Source of the DNA: Sphingobacterium spiritivorum
Lineage (GTDB): Bacteria > Bacteroidota > Bacteroidia > Sphingobacteriales > Sphingobacteriaceae
Reading direction: 5' to 3'
Length of the DNA: 64,000 nucleotides
Assembly: GCF_016724845.1 (NCBI RefSeq)
Contig: NZ_CP068082.1
Coordinates: forward strand, 1,922,001 to 1,986,000
The notes beneath the pieces are model-generated. The model had not been told where the DNA came from, made no database searches, and saw nothing but the letters and a program-made list of their open reading frames with translations. The position numbers and the translations under genes were made by a program. This document shows positions 17,301 through 26,418 of the stretch, piece by piece. Positions within the stretch are counted from its first letter, which is position 1. Every line of letters starts with the position of its first letter.

Positions 17301-18833
17301 TTATTCAGGCATCACTTTATAGGTAGGGTCATCTTCTACATTTACTTCAATCAGACCGTCCGCATCAGCAAGCAATTTACGGGAGTCCGCACTCAGATGA
17401 CGTAGTATTACACGCTTCCCGTTCTCTGCGTATTTAGATGTCAGCTTATGTACCGCATCGATAGCAGTCATATCTACCAATCTGCTTTCCTTAAAATCGA
17501 TAATGATCTGATCCGGATCTTCAATTACATCGAATTTTTCTGTAAAATGAGTGGCTGAACCAAAGAAAAGCGGACCGTTTATTTCATAAATCTTATTGCC
17601 TTCCGCATCTATACTCTTGCGGGCACGGATTCTTTTGGCATTGTCCCATGCAAACACCAGAGCAGATATAATGACCCCAACCAAAACTGCTAAAGCCAGA
17701 TTGTGGAGCAGCACGGTTATAGCTGCTACCAGTACGCCCACAAAAATATCCGATTTAGGCATTTTATTGACAAGCCGTACCGAAACCCACTGAAAGGTAC
17801 CTATAGAAACCATTATCATCACGCCTACCAAAGCGGCGATGGGAATACGTTCAATAACAGGACTGCCAATCAGAATAATAATCAATATAGTCAATGCGCC
17901 TATTATAGCCGAAAGTCTGGCTCTGGAACCGGCATTCAGATTCACTAAGGTCTGTGCGACCATAGCGCATCCGCCCATTCCTCCGAAAAAACCGTTCACT
18001 ATATTCGCAGTACCCTGTGCCATGGCTTCCCGGTTTGAGTTTCCTTTTGTATTGGTGATTTCATCCACCATAGAAAGTGTCAGCAAAGATTCAATAAGTC
18101 CTACTCCGGCCATAACCAGTGCATATGGAAATATGAGTTGCAGTGTATCCCATGTCAGCGGAACAGACGGGATATGAAAAACAGGAAGGGATCCGCTCAC
18201 TGATGCAATATCAGATACTGTCTTAGTCTCTATACCTCCGGCAAGAACGATTGCAAAGATGACCATAATTGCCACCAATGAAGCCGGAATCGTACGGGTC
18301 AGTTTAGGAAAGAAATAGACAATCAACATCGTAAGCACAGTCAGTCCGATCATCGTATAAAGAGCCGTACCGGACAACCAGTGACTGACGCCATCCTCCA
18401 CGACCTTAAACTGATGAATTTGTGCCATAAATATGATGATAGCCAGACCATTCAGAAAGCCATACATCACCGGTTGCGGAATTAGCCGTACAAACTTTCC
18501 CCAGCGGAACAGCCCCACCAGAAACTGAAGTACTCCACCCAGAATAATCGCAGCGAACAAATATTCCACACCATGCGTTGCGGCTAAAGCAATCAGCACC
18601 ACCACTGTGGCTCCCGCTCCTCCCGAAACCATTCCCGGCCGGCCGCCAAGCACAGCTGTGATCAGCCCCATCAGGAAGGCAGCATATAAACCTGTCAAAG
18701 GGCTCAATCCTGCCAAAATAGCAAAGGACAAGGATTCAGGAATCATAGTCATAGCGACAGTCAGACCCGCAAGGATCTCGACCCGGTAATTTACCTTTTG
18801 CTTGAAATCGAAGAACTGGAGAAAAGAATTCAT
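17301..18833 (-). CDS. SulP-family anion transporter with STAS domain
   Basis: The ATG at 18833 gives 510 residues beginning MNSFLQFFDFKQKVNYRVEI. An upstream in-frame start at 18875 would lie on the far side of a TATATTTG promoter-like box (18844-18851), so I prefer 18833. The transmembrane part (about 20-390) has the SulP signature AGLTVAMTMIPESLSFAILAG and NREAMAQGTANIVNGFFGGM. The C-terminal STAS domain (about 400-490) has IIDFKESRLVDMTAIDAV. SulP proteins move sulfate, bicarbonate or other anions; the substrate is not evident. Confidence 0.92.
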   Translation of the reverse strand: MNSFLQFFDFKQKVNYRVEILAGLTVAMTMIPESLSFAILAGLSPLTGLYAAFLMGLITAVLGGRPGMVSGGAGATVVVLIALAATHGVEYLFAAIILGGVLQFLVGLFRWGKFVRLIPQPVMYGFLNGLAIIIFMAQIHQFKVVEDGVSHWLSGTALYTMIGLTVLTMLIVYFFPKLTRTIPASLVAIMVIFAIVLAGGIETKTVSDIASVSGSLPVFHIPSVPLTWDTLQLIFPYALVMAGVGLIESLLTLSMVDEITNTKGNSNREAMAQGTANIVNGFFGGMGGCAMVAQTLVNLNAGSRARLSAIIGALTILIIILIGSPVIERIPIAALVGVMIMVSIGTFQWVSVRLVNKMPKSDIFVGVLVAAITVLLHNLALAVLVGVIISALVFAWDNAKRIRARKSIDAEGNKIYEINGPLFFGSATHFTEKFDVIEDPDQIIIDFKESRLVDMTAIDAVHKLTSKYAENGKRVILRHLSADSRKLLADADGLIEVNVEDDPTYKVMPE

Positions 18834-18843
18834 AATATAAGTG

Positions 18844-18851
18844 CAAATATA
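18844..18851 (-). promoter_or_regulatory. candidate -7 promoter box for the SulP gene
   Basis: On the minus strand this reads TATATTTG (Bacteroidota -7 consensus), 11-18 bp upstream of the ATG at 18833. It supports that start over the longer reading. Confidence 0.45.
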
Positions 18852-18996
18852 AGGCTTATACACCGAAACCTTCATTCTGTATTTTCGGGGTTAATAAGAA
18901 GAATTCCGTAAATTGCACAGACAATCAGAATTAGTGTTTCAGGAAAACCAGTTCACATTCTCAATTGTTATCTTATTAAATATTTACCGTATACAT

Positions 18997-19542
18997 ATGA
19001 AAAATAAACACGCTTACTTTAGTCTGCTCGTCATCTGTGCACTTATTTCCTTTTTGTTCGTCCAATGCCAGACCATTCCGGAAAATGTGAAAGCTATCGA
19101 AAATTTTGATCAAAGCCGTTATCTTGGTAAATGGTACGAAATAGCACGATTTGACTTCAAATTTGAGAAAAACCTCAAAAATACAACGGCCACTTATTCT
19201 CTCAATAAGGATGGCTCTATAAAAGTAGTTAATACAGGATTTGATACAGTGGAACGTAAACAAAAGGAGGCTGTTGGAAAAGCCAAATTTGTAAATGAAC
19301 CGACTCAGGGGATGCTAAAAGTTTCCTTTTTTGGTCCGTTCTATTCAGGATACAATGTAATTGCACTTGATTCGGCATATCAGTATGCGCTCATAGCGGG
19401 CAAAAACCTGGATTACCTGTGGATCCTCTCACGCACACCAACTCTTCCGGATCAAATCAAAAGAGAATATCTGGTCAAAGCTAAGGAGGCAGGCTATGAC
19501 CTGAATAAATTAATCTGGGTCCAGCAGGATTCTGTGAAGTAA
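18997..19542 (+). CDS. blc: Blc-type outer-membrane lipocalin (lipoprotein)
   Basis: The ATG at 18997 gives 181 residues with a signal sequence and lipobox FVQC, so it is a lipoprotein; the longer start at 18913 buries the signal. The lipocalin GxW signature is YLGKWYEIARFDFKFEKNL. Further conserved blocks are ATYSLNKDGSIKVVNTG, GMLKVSFFGPFYSGYNVIAL and YLWILSRTPTLP. Bacterial Blc proteins bind lysophospholipids or fatty acids and respond to envelope stress. It stands alone; no terminator is obvious. Confidence 0.9.
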   Translation: MKNKHAYFSLLVICALISFLFVQCQTIPENVKAIENFDQSRYLGKWYEIARFDFKFEKNLKNTTATYSLNKDGSIKVVNTGFDTVERKQKEAVGKAKFVNEPTQGMLKVSFFGPFYSGYNVIALDSAYQYALIAGKNLDYLWILSRTPTLPDQIKREYLVKAKEAGYDLNKLIWVQQDSVK

Positions 19543-19645
19543 AAATACCTGAAAGCACAGGAATAATACCTGTTCGTTACTGTCTTCTAAACAAACATCC
19601 GCAGTTGCCGTTATAGATTTATAGATTTTTTTAAAGGTATGGATC

Positions 19646-19894
19646 ATGAGCAAAGATCACGGAAATCAAATCAAAGATGACGAAAAATACGAAGCTCTGC
19701 GCAATAAAGGCATGAGTAAAGAAAAAGCCGCCCGTATTGCCAATACGCCTGATGCCGGCCGAAAAGGAGGGAAAAGCAGTAATCTTGATGTACGAAAAAA
19801 ATCTGAGCTTTTGGCGGAAGCAAAAAAAATAGGAATAAAAGGAAGACATAGCATGACTAAAAGCAAACTTATAGATGCTATAAGAAATCATTGA
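19646..19894 (+). CDS. small Rho-N/SAP-like protein
   Basis: The 82-residue basic protein has an N-terminal segment KYEALRNKGMSKEKAARIAN and a glycine/lysine linker (GRKGGKSS). The C-terminal fold, KKSELLAEAKKIGIKGRHSM then TKSKLIDAIRNH, looks like the Rho N-terminal/SAP helix-extended-loop-helix, usually a nucleic-acid-binding element. Similar small proteins are annotated as Rho termination factor-like but are far too short to be Rho. A hairpin terminator follows; next comes topoisomerase IB. Confidence 0.75.
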   Translation: MSKDHGNQIKDDEKYEALRNKGMSKEKAARIANTPDAGRKGGKSSNLDVRKKSELLAEAKKIGIKGRHSMTKSKLIDAIRNH

Positions 19895-19928
19895 AATCGA
19901 TCAATTACAATAACACAACAGTAACCTT

Positions 19929-19966
19929 GACCCTGCATTTTTAAAAGATGTGGGGTCTTATTTTTC
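19929..19966 (+). terminator. hairpin terminator
   Basis: A 10-bp stem with two wobble pairs (GACCCTGCAT / ATGTGGGGTC), arms at 19929-19938 and 19948-19957, followed by a T-rich tract. It lies between the Rho-N-like gene and topoisomerase IB. Confidence 0.6.
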
Positions 19967-19979
19967 AAAGCAGTAATTT

Positions 19980-21029
19980 ATGAAGACCTCTGCAGCTATG
20001 CCACATGCGGCACTCGATATAAAGCTTAGATATGTATCTGACCAGCAAGCCGGATATACCCGAAAAGAGAAAAACGGAAAATTCGTTTACTTCTCCGATA
20101 AAGGTAAAATAACTGACAAGAAGGTATTAGACCGTATCCGTGCATTAGTCCTTCCTCCTGCCTGGCAGCAGGTATGGATCTGTAAGAAGGCAAACGGGCA
20201 TATACAGGCGACAGGTATAGATGCACGTGGCCGTAAACAATATCGGTATCATAATGACTGGTCTGCTTTCAGAAATCTGAAAAAATTTGATCGCCTGGAG
20301 GGATTTGCCAGAAAGCTAAAACTTCTGCGCGCACAATTAAAGAAAGATCTGAGACGCAAGAAACTCACAAAGGAAAAAGTTTGTGCCATTGCTGTGAACA
20401 TTATGAGTCTCACGTATATCAGAGCAGGCAATAAAGCATACGAGGCGGAATATGGATCATTTGGATTGACAACCCTGAAAAACAAACATATTAAAATCCA
20501 AAGCAACAAGGTCTTTTTCAAATTCAAAGGCAAGAAAGGAGTCGTACAACAAGTATATCTTAAAGAACCCAAACTGGTGAAATTGTTAAAAAATATTAAA
20601 GATATACCCGGACAGGAACTCTTTCAATATTATAACAAGAATGGTGAAGTTGTACGCTTAGACTCAGGTGATATCAACTCCTATCTCAAAGAGGCCATGA
20701 AGGACGATTACACATGCAAAGATTTCAGGACATGGGCGGGTTGTACGCTTGCATTGATTGTCATGGCCGGAATGCCTGTTGCTGAAACTGAAACCGAAAG
20801 AAAGAAGAATCTGGTCCACATTATAGATGAGGTAGCATCTAAATTAGGAAATACACGAACCGTCACCCGCAACTATTATATACATCCGGAGTTGCAAAAT
20901 CAATACCTGGATCGGCGTCTTGCACCTGTATTAAATCGTATAGCAAAGAAAAGTAAAGACAAGCTGTCGGTGACAGAAATTGCCGAAAAATCATTTTTAA
21001 AATTTCTTTTATCTCTTGCTTCGGCATAA
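19980..21029 (+). CDS. type IB DNA topoisomerase
   Basis: The 349-residue protein is a bacterial/poxvirus-type topoisomerase IB. The N-terminal domain includes the LRYVSDQQAGYTRKE region and ARGRKQYRYHNDW. In the catalytic domain the Arg of TYIRAGNKAYE (Arg148), Lys184/185 (FKGKKG), Arg250 (KDFRTWAG) and the nucleophile Tyr300 (RNYYIHP) are all present. It relaxes supercoils through a 3'-phosphotyrosine intermediate. Its neighbours Ku, LigD and an ECF sigma factor suggest a DNA-maintenance cluster. Confidence 0.92.
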   Translation: MKTSAAMPHAALDIKLRYVSDQQAGYTRKEKNGKFVYFSDKGKITDKKVLDRIRALVLPPAWQQVWICKKANGHIQATGIDARGRKQYRYHNDWSAFRNLKKFDRLEGFARKLKLLRAQLKKDLRRKKLTKEKVCAIAVNIMSLTYIRAGNKAYEAEYGSFGLTTLKNKHIKIQSNKVFFKFKGKKGVVQQVYLKEPKLVKLLKNIKDIPGQELFQYYNKNGEVVRLDSGDINSYLKEAMKDDYTCKDFRTWAGCTLALIVMAGMPVAETETERKKNLVHIIDEVASKLGNTRTVTRNYYIHPELQNQYLDRRLAPVLNRIAKKSKDKLSVTEIAEKSFLKFLLSLASA

Positions 21030-21081
21030 ATTTCACGCAGACACGCCTCATTGTGAACCTGGGATGGGGCAGCAAAAAAAA

Positions 21082-21122
21082 TCCCTCAAGCCAGAGACTG
21101 TAAACAGTCAGTGCCTGAGGGA
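21082..21122 (-). terminator. hairpin terminator after the ECF sigma gene
   Basis: An outer stem TCCCTCA/TGAGGGA with an inner stem GACTG/CAGTC. Read on the minus strand it is followed by eight T. It lies between convergent topoisomerase IB and ECF sigma genes. Confidence 0.75.
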
Positions 21123-21146
21123 AAAGAAAAATGGTATAATTATATA

Positions 21147-21650
21147 TTATTGATAAACGGCTAAAACATTCTTCAGTTTTTTCCTGGCCATATGAATCCG
21201 GGTTTTGACCGTCCCAACAGGCAGATTAAGATGTTCAGCAATTTCGTAGTATTTATAACCCTCAAAATACATGGTGAAAGGAACATAACAGCCTTTATCC
21301 AGTTCGGAAAGTGCATGTTGTATATCATCCATTACAAATTTATTTTCTCCCCAATTATGAACAGCAGAAAAATACATCTGAGAAGAACTTACTTCTTCTT
21401 CTGTTGTAATGAATGATTGAGTCTTAGAAACTCTGCGGTATCCGTTAATGAAGGTATTCTTCATAATAGTATACAACCAGCCTTTAAGATTAGTCCCCTC
21501 TTTAAAATTCTGAAAGTAAGTCACCGCTTTGAGAAACGTCTCCTGAAGAAGATCATTGATTTCCTCATTATCTTTTGTAAAGCGTTTTGCGAAGCTCCGG
21601 AGTTCATTAGTTTGCTCCATAACCTGAGTATTAAATTCGTTTCTAGTCAT
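21147..21650 (-). CDS. ECF-type RNA polymerase sigma factor
   Basis: The ATG at 21650 gives 167 residues starting MTRNEFNTQVMEQTNELRSF; a longer reading from 21713 adds 21 residues unlike the family. Region 2 has NDLLQETFLKAV and GWLYTIMKNTFINGYRR, and region 4 has VPFTMYFEGYKYYEIAEHLN and PVGTVKTRIHMARKKL. It should direct RNA polymerase to a stress regulon. No anti-sigma gene is adjacent. It diverges from ku across a region holding two copies of the GTATTTATAC dyad, so autoregulation and control of ku are plausible (inference). Confidence 0.9.
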   Translation of the reverse strand: MTRNEFNTQVMEQTNELRSFAKRFTKDNEEINDLLQETFLKAVTYFQNFKEGTNLKGWLYTIMKNTFINGYRRVSKTQSFITTEEEVSSSQMYFSAVHNWGENKFVMDDIQHALSELDKGCYVPFTMYFEGYKYYEIAEHLNLPVGTVKTRIHMARKKLKNVLAVYQ

Positions 21651-21769
21651 AATAGTAGATTTTTTATTTCCGCTTTGAAGCATTTTACAGTTAACTCTAT
21701 TTTGTTGAATCATCGCAAGACATTATTCAAAGTGCATGCTAAAAAGAGTTGTTTTTTTCTTTCAAAAAG

Positions 21770-21781
21770 CGTATAAATACC
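21770..21781. repeat. dyad motif, copy 4 (GTATAAATAC core)
   Basis: CGTATAAATACC; on the minus strand this reads GGTATTTATACG, about 120 bp upstream of the ECF sigma ATG. Confidence 0.5.
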
Positions 21782-21852
21782 TGTAAACTTTTGGTTAAAC
21801 CAACACCCCTCCCCTTACGATTTAAAAAGCCATAATATCAGCTAGACAGATA

Positions 21853-21864
21853 CGTATTTATACG
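21853..21864. repeat. dyad motif CGTATTTATACG, copy 5
   Basis: A perfect 12-bp dyad, 185 bp upstream of ku. A second partial repeat, CGTATTTA, follows directly. Confidence 0.5.
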
Positions 21865-22049
21865 CGTATTTAACCCCGATGAAATTGAAAAATTTGAATG
21901 ACCGAACATGGAAAAGAATTTGGTACAGGTACATTCAACTCTCATTGTCTATTTAATAATACAAAGCAGTCTTTCGGAAGCCTGCTCAAAACATTAAAAA
22001 TCAACCGCATACGCCGAAACCTTCTATTCATTACGTTGTTTATATTAAT

Positions 22050-22805
22050 ATGAGAGCAATTTGGACAGGAGCAATCGGTTTTGGACTTGTTAATATCCCA
22101 ATTAAGATATACAGTGCCACACAAAGCAGTTCACTGGATCTGGACATGCTGGATCGGAAAGATAAGTCAAATATCAAGTACAAAAGGGTGAATGAGAAGA
22201 CAGGTAAAGAAGTCGCATGGGAAAATATTGTCAAAGGATATATGCTGAAAGATAAATATGTCGTCCTGGAGGATGCGGACTTTGAAGATGCAAGTCCTGA
22301 AAAAAATAAAATGATCAATCTCCGGTCCTTTGTCAAACTGGAAGAAATAGATAGTATTTATTTTGACACCCCCTATTATTTAGAGCCTCAGAAGGGCGGA
22401 GAGAAAGCCTATCAGTTACTGTTAAAAGGATTAGAAAAAAGCAAAACTGCAGGTTTAGGATCCTTTGTTATGCGCAATATTGAAAATCTGGTCATCATAA
22501 AACCCTACCAGAATATGCTTTTACTCAATAAACTCCGTTTTGAAGAAGAGATTCGCTCAGCTGAAGAATTAAAGATTCCGGGAGCCTCTAAGATCAAGAA
22601 AGATGAAATGGATATGGCCTTACAGCTTATCAAACAACACAGCCATAGCTTTGATATCTCCGGATATAAAAATGAATATACACGTGATCTGCTCAAAATC
22701 ATCAAACAGAAAGACAAAGGCAAACGGGCAACTATCCGAAAGATGACTGTAGAAAATACAAAAGCAGCAGATCTGCTAGCGCAGCTGAAAGCTAGTTTAG
22801 CTTAA
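22050..22805 (+). CDS. ku: Ku homodimer protein for non-homologous end joining
   Basis: The 251-residue protein starts MRAIWTGAIGFGLVNIPIKIYSAT, the classic bacterial Ku N-terminus. The core continues with LDMLDRKDKSNIKYKR, GKEVAWENIVKGYMLKDKYVVLEDADF and YLEPQKGGEKAYQLLLKGLE. It binds DNA ends as a ring-shaped dimer and recruits LigD. The ku and ligD genes converge and overlap by 4 bp, so each stop codon lies inside the other gene's end. The C-terminal extension beyond the core is short. Confidence 0.95.
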   Translation: MRAIWTGAIGFGLVNIPIKIYSATQSSSLDLDMLDRKDKSNIKYKRVNEKTGKEVAWENIVKGYMLKDKYVVLEDADFEDASPEKNKMINLRSFVKLEEIDSIYFDTPYYLEPQKGGEKAYQLLLKGLEKSKTAGLGSFVMRNIENLVIIKPYQNMLLLNKLRFEEEIRSAEELKIPGASKIKKDEMDMALQLIKQHSHSFDISGYKNEYTRDLLKIIKQKDKGKRATIRKMTVENTKAADLLAQLKASLA

Positions 22806-25282
22806 AATCTTTCTAATGCCTTTTTGATATCGGCAGGATGATCAAAAATATCCGCCCATGGATCCTCCGTTTTTTCCAAACGATCAGCAATAGAAGCAAT
22901 ATTAAATTGTCTGATATCCAGACCGTCCTTTACTTCTTTCCAATGCAAAGGCGTACTGATGGTGGCACCTGCCTTGGGGCGGACAGAATAGGGAGCTGCA
23001 ATAGTTTGTCCCCGCCGGTTCTGCAGGTAATCCAGATAGATCAGACCTTTCCTTTTCCGGGGATCTCTGATCAGGCTTGTTGTATCCGGATGTTCTTCAT
23101 GGATCATCTCTGCGATAAGCTGTATAAAATCACGGACTACATCATATGTGTATTTTTTATTTACATAAAGGTATATGTGCAAGCCTGTAGATCCGGATGT
23201 CTTAATATAGTCTGTCACACCAGCCTGCTTAAAGAGACGATGGGCAGTGCTGGCAACATCTATCAAATCCTCAAAATCAGCTCCGTTGGGATCCAGATCC
23301 AACACGGCAAAGTCCGGATATTCTTTCTTTTTATAGGTAGACAGCCACGGATTAATTTCTATAGATCCTAAATTTGCAATGTAAAGCAGGGTTGCCTTAT
23401 TATTACAGATCAGATAATCGATGTCCTTATCTGTACTTTCCGAATACATGGGAACAGTGCGCAACCACCCAGGAATCTGCTTTATGTCTACATCTTTTTG
23501 AAAAAAACTCTTTTCTTCTATACCATTTGGGAAACGATGCATGGAAATGGGTTTATCTTTAAGATAGGGCAATACAAGATCTCCGTATTTCTCATAATAT
23601 GTTAACAACTGCCCCTTAGTATATCCATCCGAAGGCCAGTATATCTTGTCCAGATTAGTAAGCTTTACCTGATGACGGTCGATTGTAACAACCTTATCTT
23701 TCACCATCTCTTGTTCATCCCCTTCTATCTGTACATCCTTCACATTCTTATCCATGCGCAATCCTTTAAAAACAGGATGACGAAGATGCCTGTCTGCTGT
23801 CCATTCCGAATAATAGACTTCACACACCAAAGCAGGCTTCACCCATGTCACTTCCTTTTCTTTAGCCACTACCACTTGTGCACCAAAAGGTTTATCTGCC
23901 TTTTTCGTATCCTTTAGTGTATCAAAGATATCTTTTAAAATATCCTCCGTAAAGCCTGTTCCACAATTCCCTAGATATATCCAATGATCCTTATCGTAAT
24001 ATCCCAGCACTAAAGCTCCGAAAAAAGAACGACTTCCCTGAGGCTTTGTATATCCGCAGATCACAGCTTCCTGAGTTTTTCGGAATTTAACTTTAAGCCA
24101 TTGACTACTCCGTTTTCCGGCATAGTACAAACTCTCCGTATCTTTTGCTATGACTCCTTCCCAACCCTGTTTTTCAGCCTGTTTCTGGATTTTTGAGACT
24201 ATGCCCGTCAATGCTTCCACAGGCGTTATTACAGATTGTTGCAATCCTTTTAACAGCAATTGAAGCAAATCTTTTCGTTCCTTGAGGGTATACTGACTAA
24301 GGTCATTTTCATCCAGACTCAGGATATCAAAAATATAATAGCGAATTACGAGTGAAGGAGGTAGAGGTTCTCCGCTCTGCAAAAGCTGGAACTGAGCTTT
24401 ACCATTTTTATCTTCAATGACAACTTCCCCGTCCAGCCAAACATCGCGGTCCAGAGCCGACAAAGCTTTGACTACACTCGGGAATAGCTTGTTCATCTGT
24501 TTACCATTACGGGAATACAACACAACTTTTTTGGCGGTCTTAACAGCAATTATTCGAAAACCATCATATTTTTTTTCATACAACCAACCCTCTTCCTCCG
24601 GTAAATCCGTAGCGAGTCTCGTTAACATGGGGACTGGTTCAAGTAATTCAACATCTACATTTTTGACAGCAGAAGCAGTAGATCTTGGTTTCCCCTTTAA
24701 TATCTTTCTTGACTTTGTTTTATATTGGTCTCCCTCATCTTTAATCTTCTTACTGACATAGTCCTCTGCATTATAGGGTTTTTCTACAGCGAACTTATCT
24801 TTGTGTTTGATCAACAGCCAGGATTTACCATCACCATCTTTTATACGAACTAAGGCAAACTCTCCTTTTAATATTTTTCCGTGAAGAATAACCTTAACCG
24901 AACCCCGTTCCACATCATCCAACAGACTTTCCTCGTTACCGTCCCCCAAAGGCTGGAAATAACCTTCGTCAAATATAGAAACGGTTCCCGCTCCATAGTT
25001 TCCTTTAGGGATTTCTCCTTCAAAGCCTGCATAGTCAACAGGATGATCTTCCACCTGCACCGCAAGTCTCTTATCTTGCGGAAACAGAGAAGGTCCTTTA
25101 GGTACTGCCCAACTTTTGAGTACTCCCCCCATTTCCAACCGGAAGTCATAATGCAGACGACTGGCATGATGTCGCTGGACAACAAATCGCAATTTCGCCG
25201 GTTTACCCGAATTTGCAAAACCTTTTGGTTCCACAGTTTCCTTGAAATTACGCTTCTTATGGTATTGCGCCAATTTATCCAT
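22802..25282 (-). CDS. ligD: DNA ligase D (phosphoesterase-ligase-polymerase)
   Basis: The 826-residue protein has the PE-LIG-POL order known from Pseudomonas LigD. The 3'-phosphoesterase (about 10-165) shows His38, His44, Asp46 and Arg48 in RHHASRLHYDFR, plus His80. The ATP-dependent ligase (about 215-500) has the adenylation Lys238 in EKKYDGFR and the LDGEVV motif. The C-terminal primase-like polymerase (about 535-826) has HRFPNGIEEKSFFQKD and the metal-binding LDLDPNG. With Ku it forms a two-component end-joining system. It converges with ku, overlapping by 4 bp. Confidence 0.95.
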   Translation of the reverse strand: MDKLAQYHKKRNFKETVEPKGFANSGKPAKLRFVVQRHHASRLHYDFRLEMGGVLKSWAVPKGPSLFPQDKRLAVQVEDHPVDYAGFEGEIPKGNYGAGTVSIFDEGYFQPLGDGNEESLLDDVERGSVKVILHGKILKGEFALVRIKDGDGKSWLLIKHKDKFAVEKPYNAEDYVSKKIKDEGDQYKTKSRKILKGKPRSTASAVKNVDVELLEPVPMLTRLATDLPEEEGWLYEKKYDGFRIIAVKTAKKVVLYSRNGKQMNKLFPSVVKALSALDRDVWLDGEVVIEDKNGKAQFQLLQSGEPLPPSLVIRYYIFDILSLDENDLSQYTLKERKDLLQLLLKGLQQSVITPVEALTGIVSKIQKQAEKQGWEGVIAKDTESLYYAGKRSSQWLKVKFRKTQEAVICGYTKPQGSRSFFGALVLGYYDKDHWIYLGNCGTGFTEDILKDIFDTLKDTKKADKPFGAQVVVAKEKEVTWVKPALVCEVYYSEWTADRHLRHPVFKGLRMDKNVKDVQIEGDEQEMVKDKVVTIDRHQVKLTNLDKIYWPSDGYTKGQLLTYYEKYGDLVLPYLKDKPISMHRFPNGIEEKSFFQKDVDIKQIPGWLRTVPMYSESTDKDIDYLICNNKATLLYIANLGSIEINPWLSTYKKKEYPDFAVLDLDPNGADFEDLIDVASTAHRLFKQAGVTDYIKTSGSTGLHIYLYVNKKYTYDVVRDFIQLIAEMIHEEHPDTTSLIRDPRKRKGLIYLDYLQNRRGQTIAAPYSVRPKAGATISTPLHWKEVKDGLDIRQFNIASIADRLEKTEDPWADIFDHPADIKKALERF

Positions 25283-25326
25283 AATCCTACACTTTATATT
25301 ATAAACATCAGGATATAAATAAAGGT

Positions 25327-25917
25327 TTACTGTTTACTTATCAATCTGTCTCTGAAATATACACGCTCTATAATTCTGGCTTTGGATAGCTGAGCATATA
25401 AGTTAGGAAGAACTGAAGATGCCACATTACGTATCTCAGAGTTATTGGCATCCGAAACAGCCTGTTCAAAAAGGGGAATGCTGCGTTCATAATCTTCAAT
25501 AACCATTTTTATAAATCTATAATCAAAATCCGTATTCTTTTCTTCCCTCAGATCTGAAACTTGCTGCGCATCAATGACATTCATGACTGCAGGAATAGCC
25601 ACATTCATATTATCTCCTAAAGCGATGATCTGTGCCACATCTTTAGTATGGCATTCTTTTAATGCCAGTGCAAGATTGCGGATAGAATCGGAACTGGCCA
25701 TCTGTAGGGCTTGTTCTGAAGCATTTTTTAATTTAAGTCCGCTTTCAACAGTTTTTATAAAAAACCGTTCGGCATCAAAATAAATATTGTAATCCAATAT
25801 CGAGGCAGATACTACCGAATCTGTCAGTGGTGCATTTTTAATGGACGTGGGTTTCTGGCAACTGCTTAAGCCAAATGCAATTGCAGATAAGAGAGTATAA
25901 TATAGGTAAGCTTTCAT
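25327..25917 (-). CDS. DUF4142 lipoprotein
   Basis: The 196-residue protein has a signal peptide with lipobox LSSC (Cys20). The mature part is a helical, ferritin-like DUF4142 domain, with EQALQMASSDSIRNLALALKE, VSDLREEKNTDFDYRFIKMV and PLFEQAVSDANNSEIRNVAS matching the family. Members are periplasmic or outer-membrane proteins of unknown role, common in stress-gene clusters. It lies 44 bp upstream of ligD on the same strand, so it may be co-transcribed with ligD. Confidence 0.85.
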   Translation of the reverse strand: MKAYLYYTLLSAIAFGLSSCQKPTSIKNAPLTDSVVSASILDYNIYFDAERFFIKTVESGLKLKNASEQALQMASSDSIRNLALALKECHTKDVAQIIALGDNMNVAIPAVMNVIDAQQVSDLREEKNTDFDYRFIKMVIEDYERSIPLFEQAVSDANNSEIRNVASSVLPNLYAQLSKARIIERVYFRDRLISKQ

Positions 25918-26034
25918 GATGCTGTGCGGTATAATTACTATAAGTACACACAGAAGCCCTAAGTGTTGAGGGGGAAAACACCTTAAATAAAAGAATAATA
26001 CCTGTTAAGAGAGATTAAAAGCGCAATTGTAGGG

Positions 26035-26418
26035 CTAACTTATATCCGTCAGGCTGACAATTTTGTCCATTCCGAACCTGAATATCGACCGGCCTTTCAT
26101 ACTGATGACCTGCCCGCGTTCATAACCATTAGGCAAATCCACAGCCAATTTGGCCGAATAGTCGATTTCGATTTCAGTCTCCTCAGGAGAATGCTTAACA
26201 GCCAAAATTTCCTGTTTACGTTCCGAAAACAACTCTGCAGCCTGTACAGCCTGATCCCAGAATGCACGGCGACCTAATAAAGATAAGTTGATCTCTCCGT
26301 CGGTAATGTTAACAAAACGGATTTCGTCATCCAGATCCGCAAGCATACCTGCTATATCCAGCTGATTGTAGGCCTCTACATAATTGCGGATCAGTTTTTC
26401 TCGTTGCGTATAATCCAT
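26035..26418 (-). CDS. SnoaL/NTF2-like protein
   Basis: The 127-residue protein has an NTF2-like fold: an N-terminal helix pair (TQREKLIRNYVEAYNQLDIAGM) and an LDDEIRFVNIT strand, followed by an antiparallel sheet. Such domains may be small enzymes or ligand binders; no catalytic residue set is clear. Its ATG shares one base with the stop codon of the upstream DUF4293 gene, indicating translational coupling. Confidence 0.8.
   Translation of the reverse strand: MDYTQREKLIRNYVEAYNQLDIAGMLADLDDEIRFVNITDGEINLSLLGRRAFWDQAVQAAELFSERKQEILAVKHSPEETEIEIDYSAKLAVDLPNGYERGQVISMKGRSIFRFGMDKIVSLTDIS

Larger units (their letters stand above)
21651..22049. other. 399-bp divergent region between ECF sigma and ku
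   Basis: No convincing ORF or RNA. It holds two GTATTTATAC-core elements, one in each orientation (21770-21781 and 21853-21864), 83 bp apart. AAAGTTTACAGG is upstream of the sigma gene on the minus strand, overlapping the first element. Confidence 0.5.
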
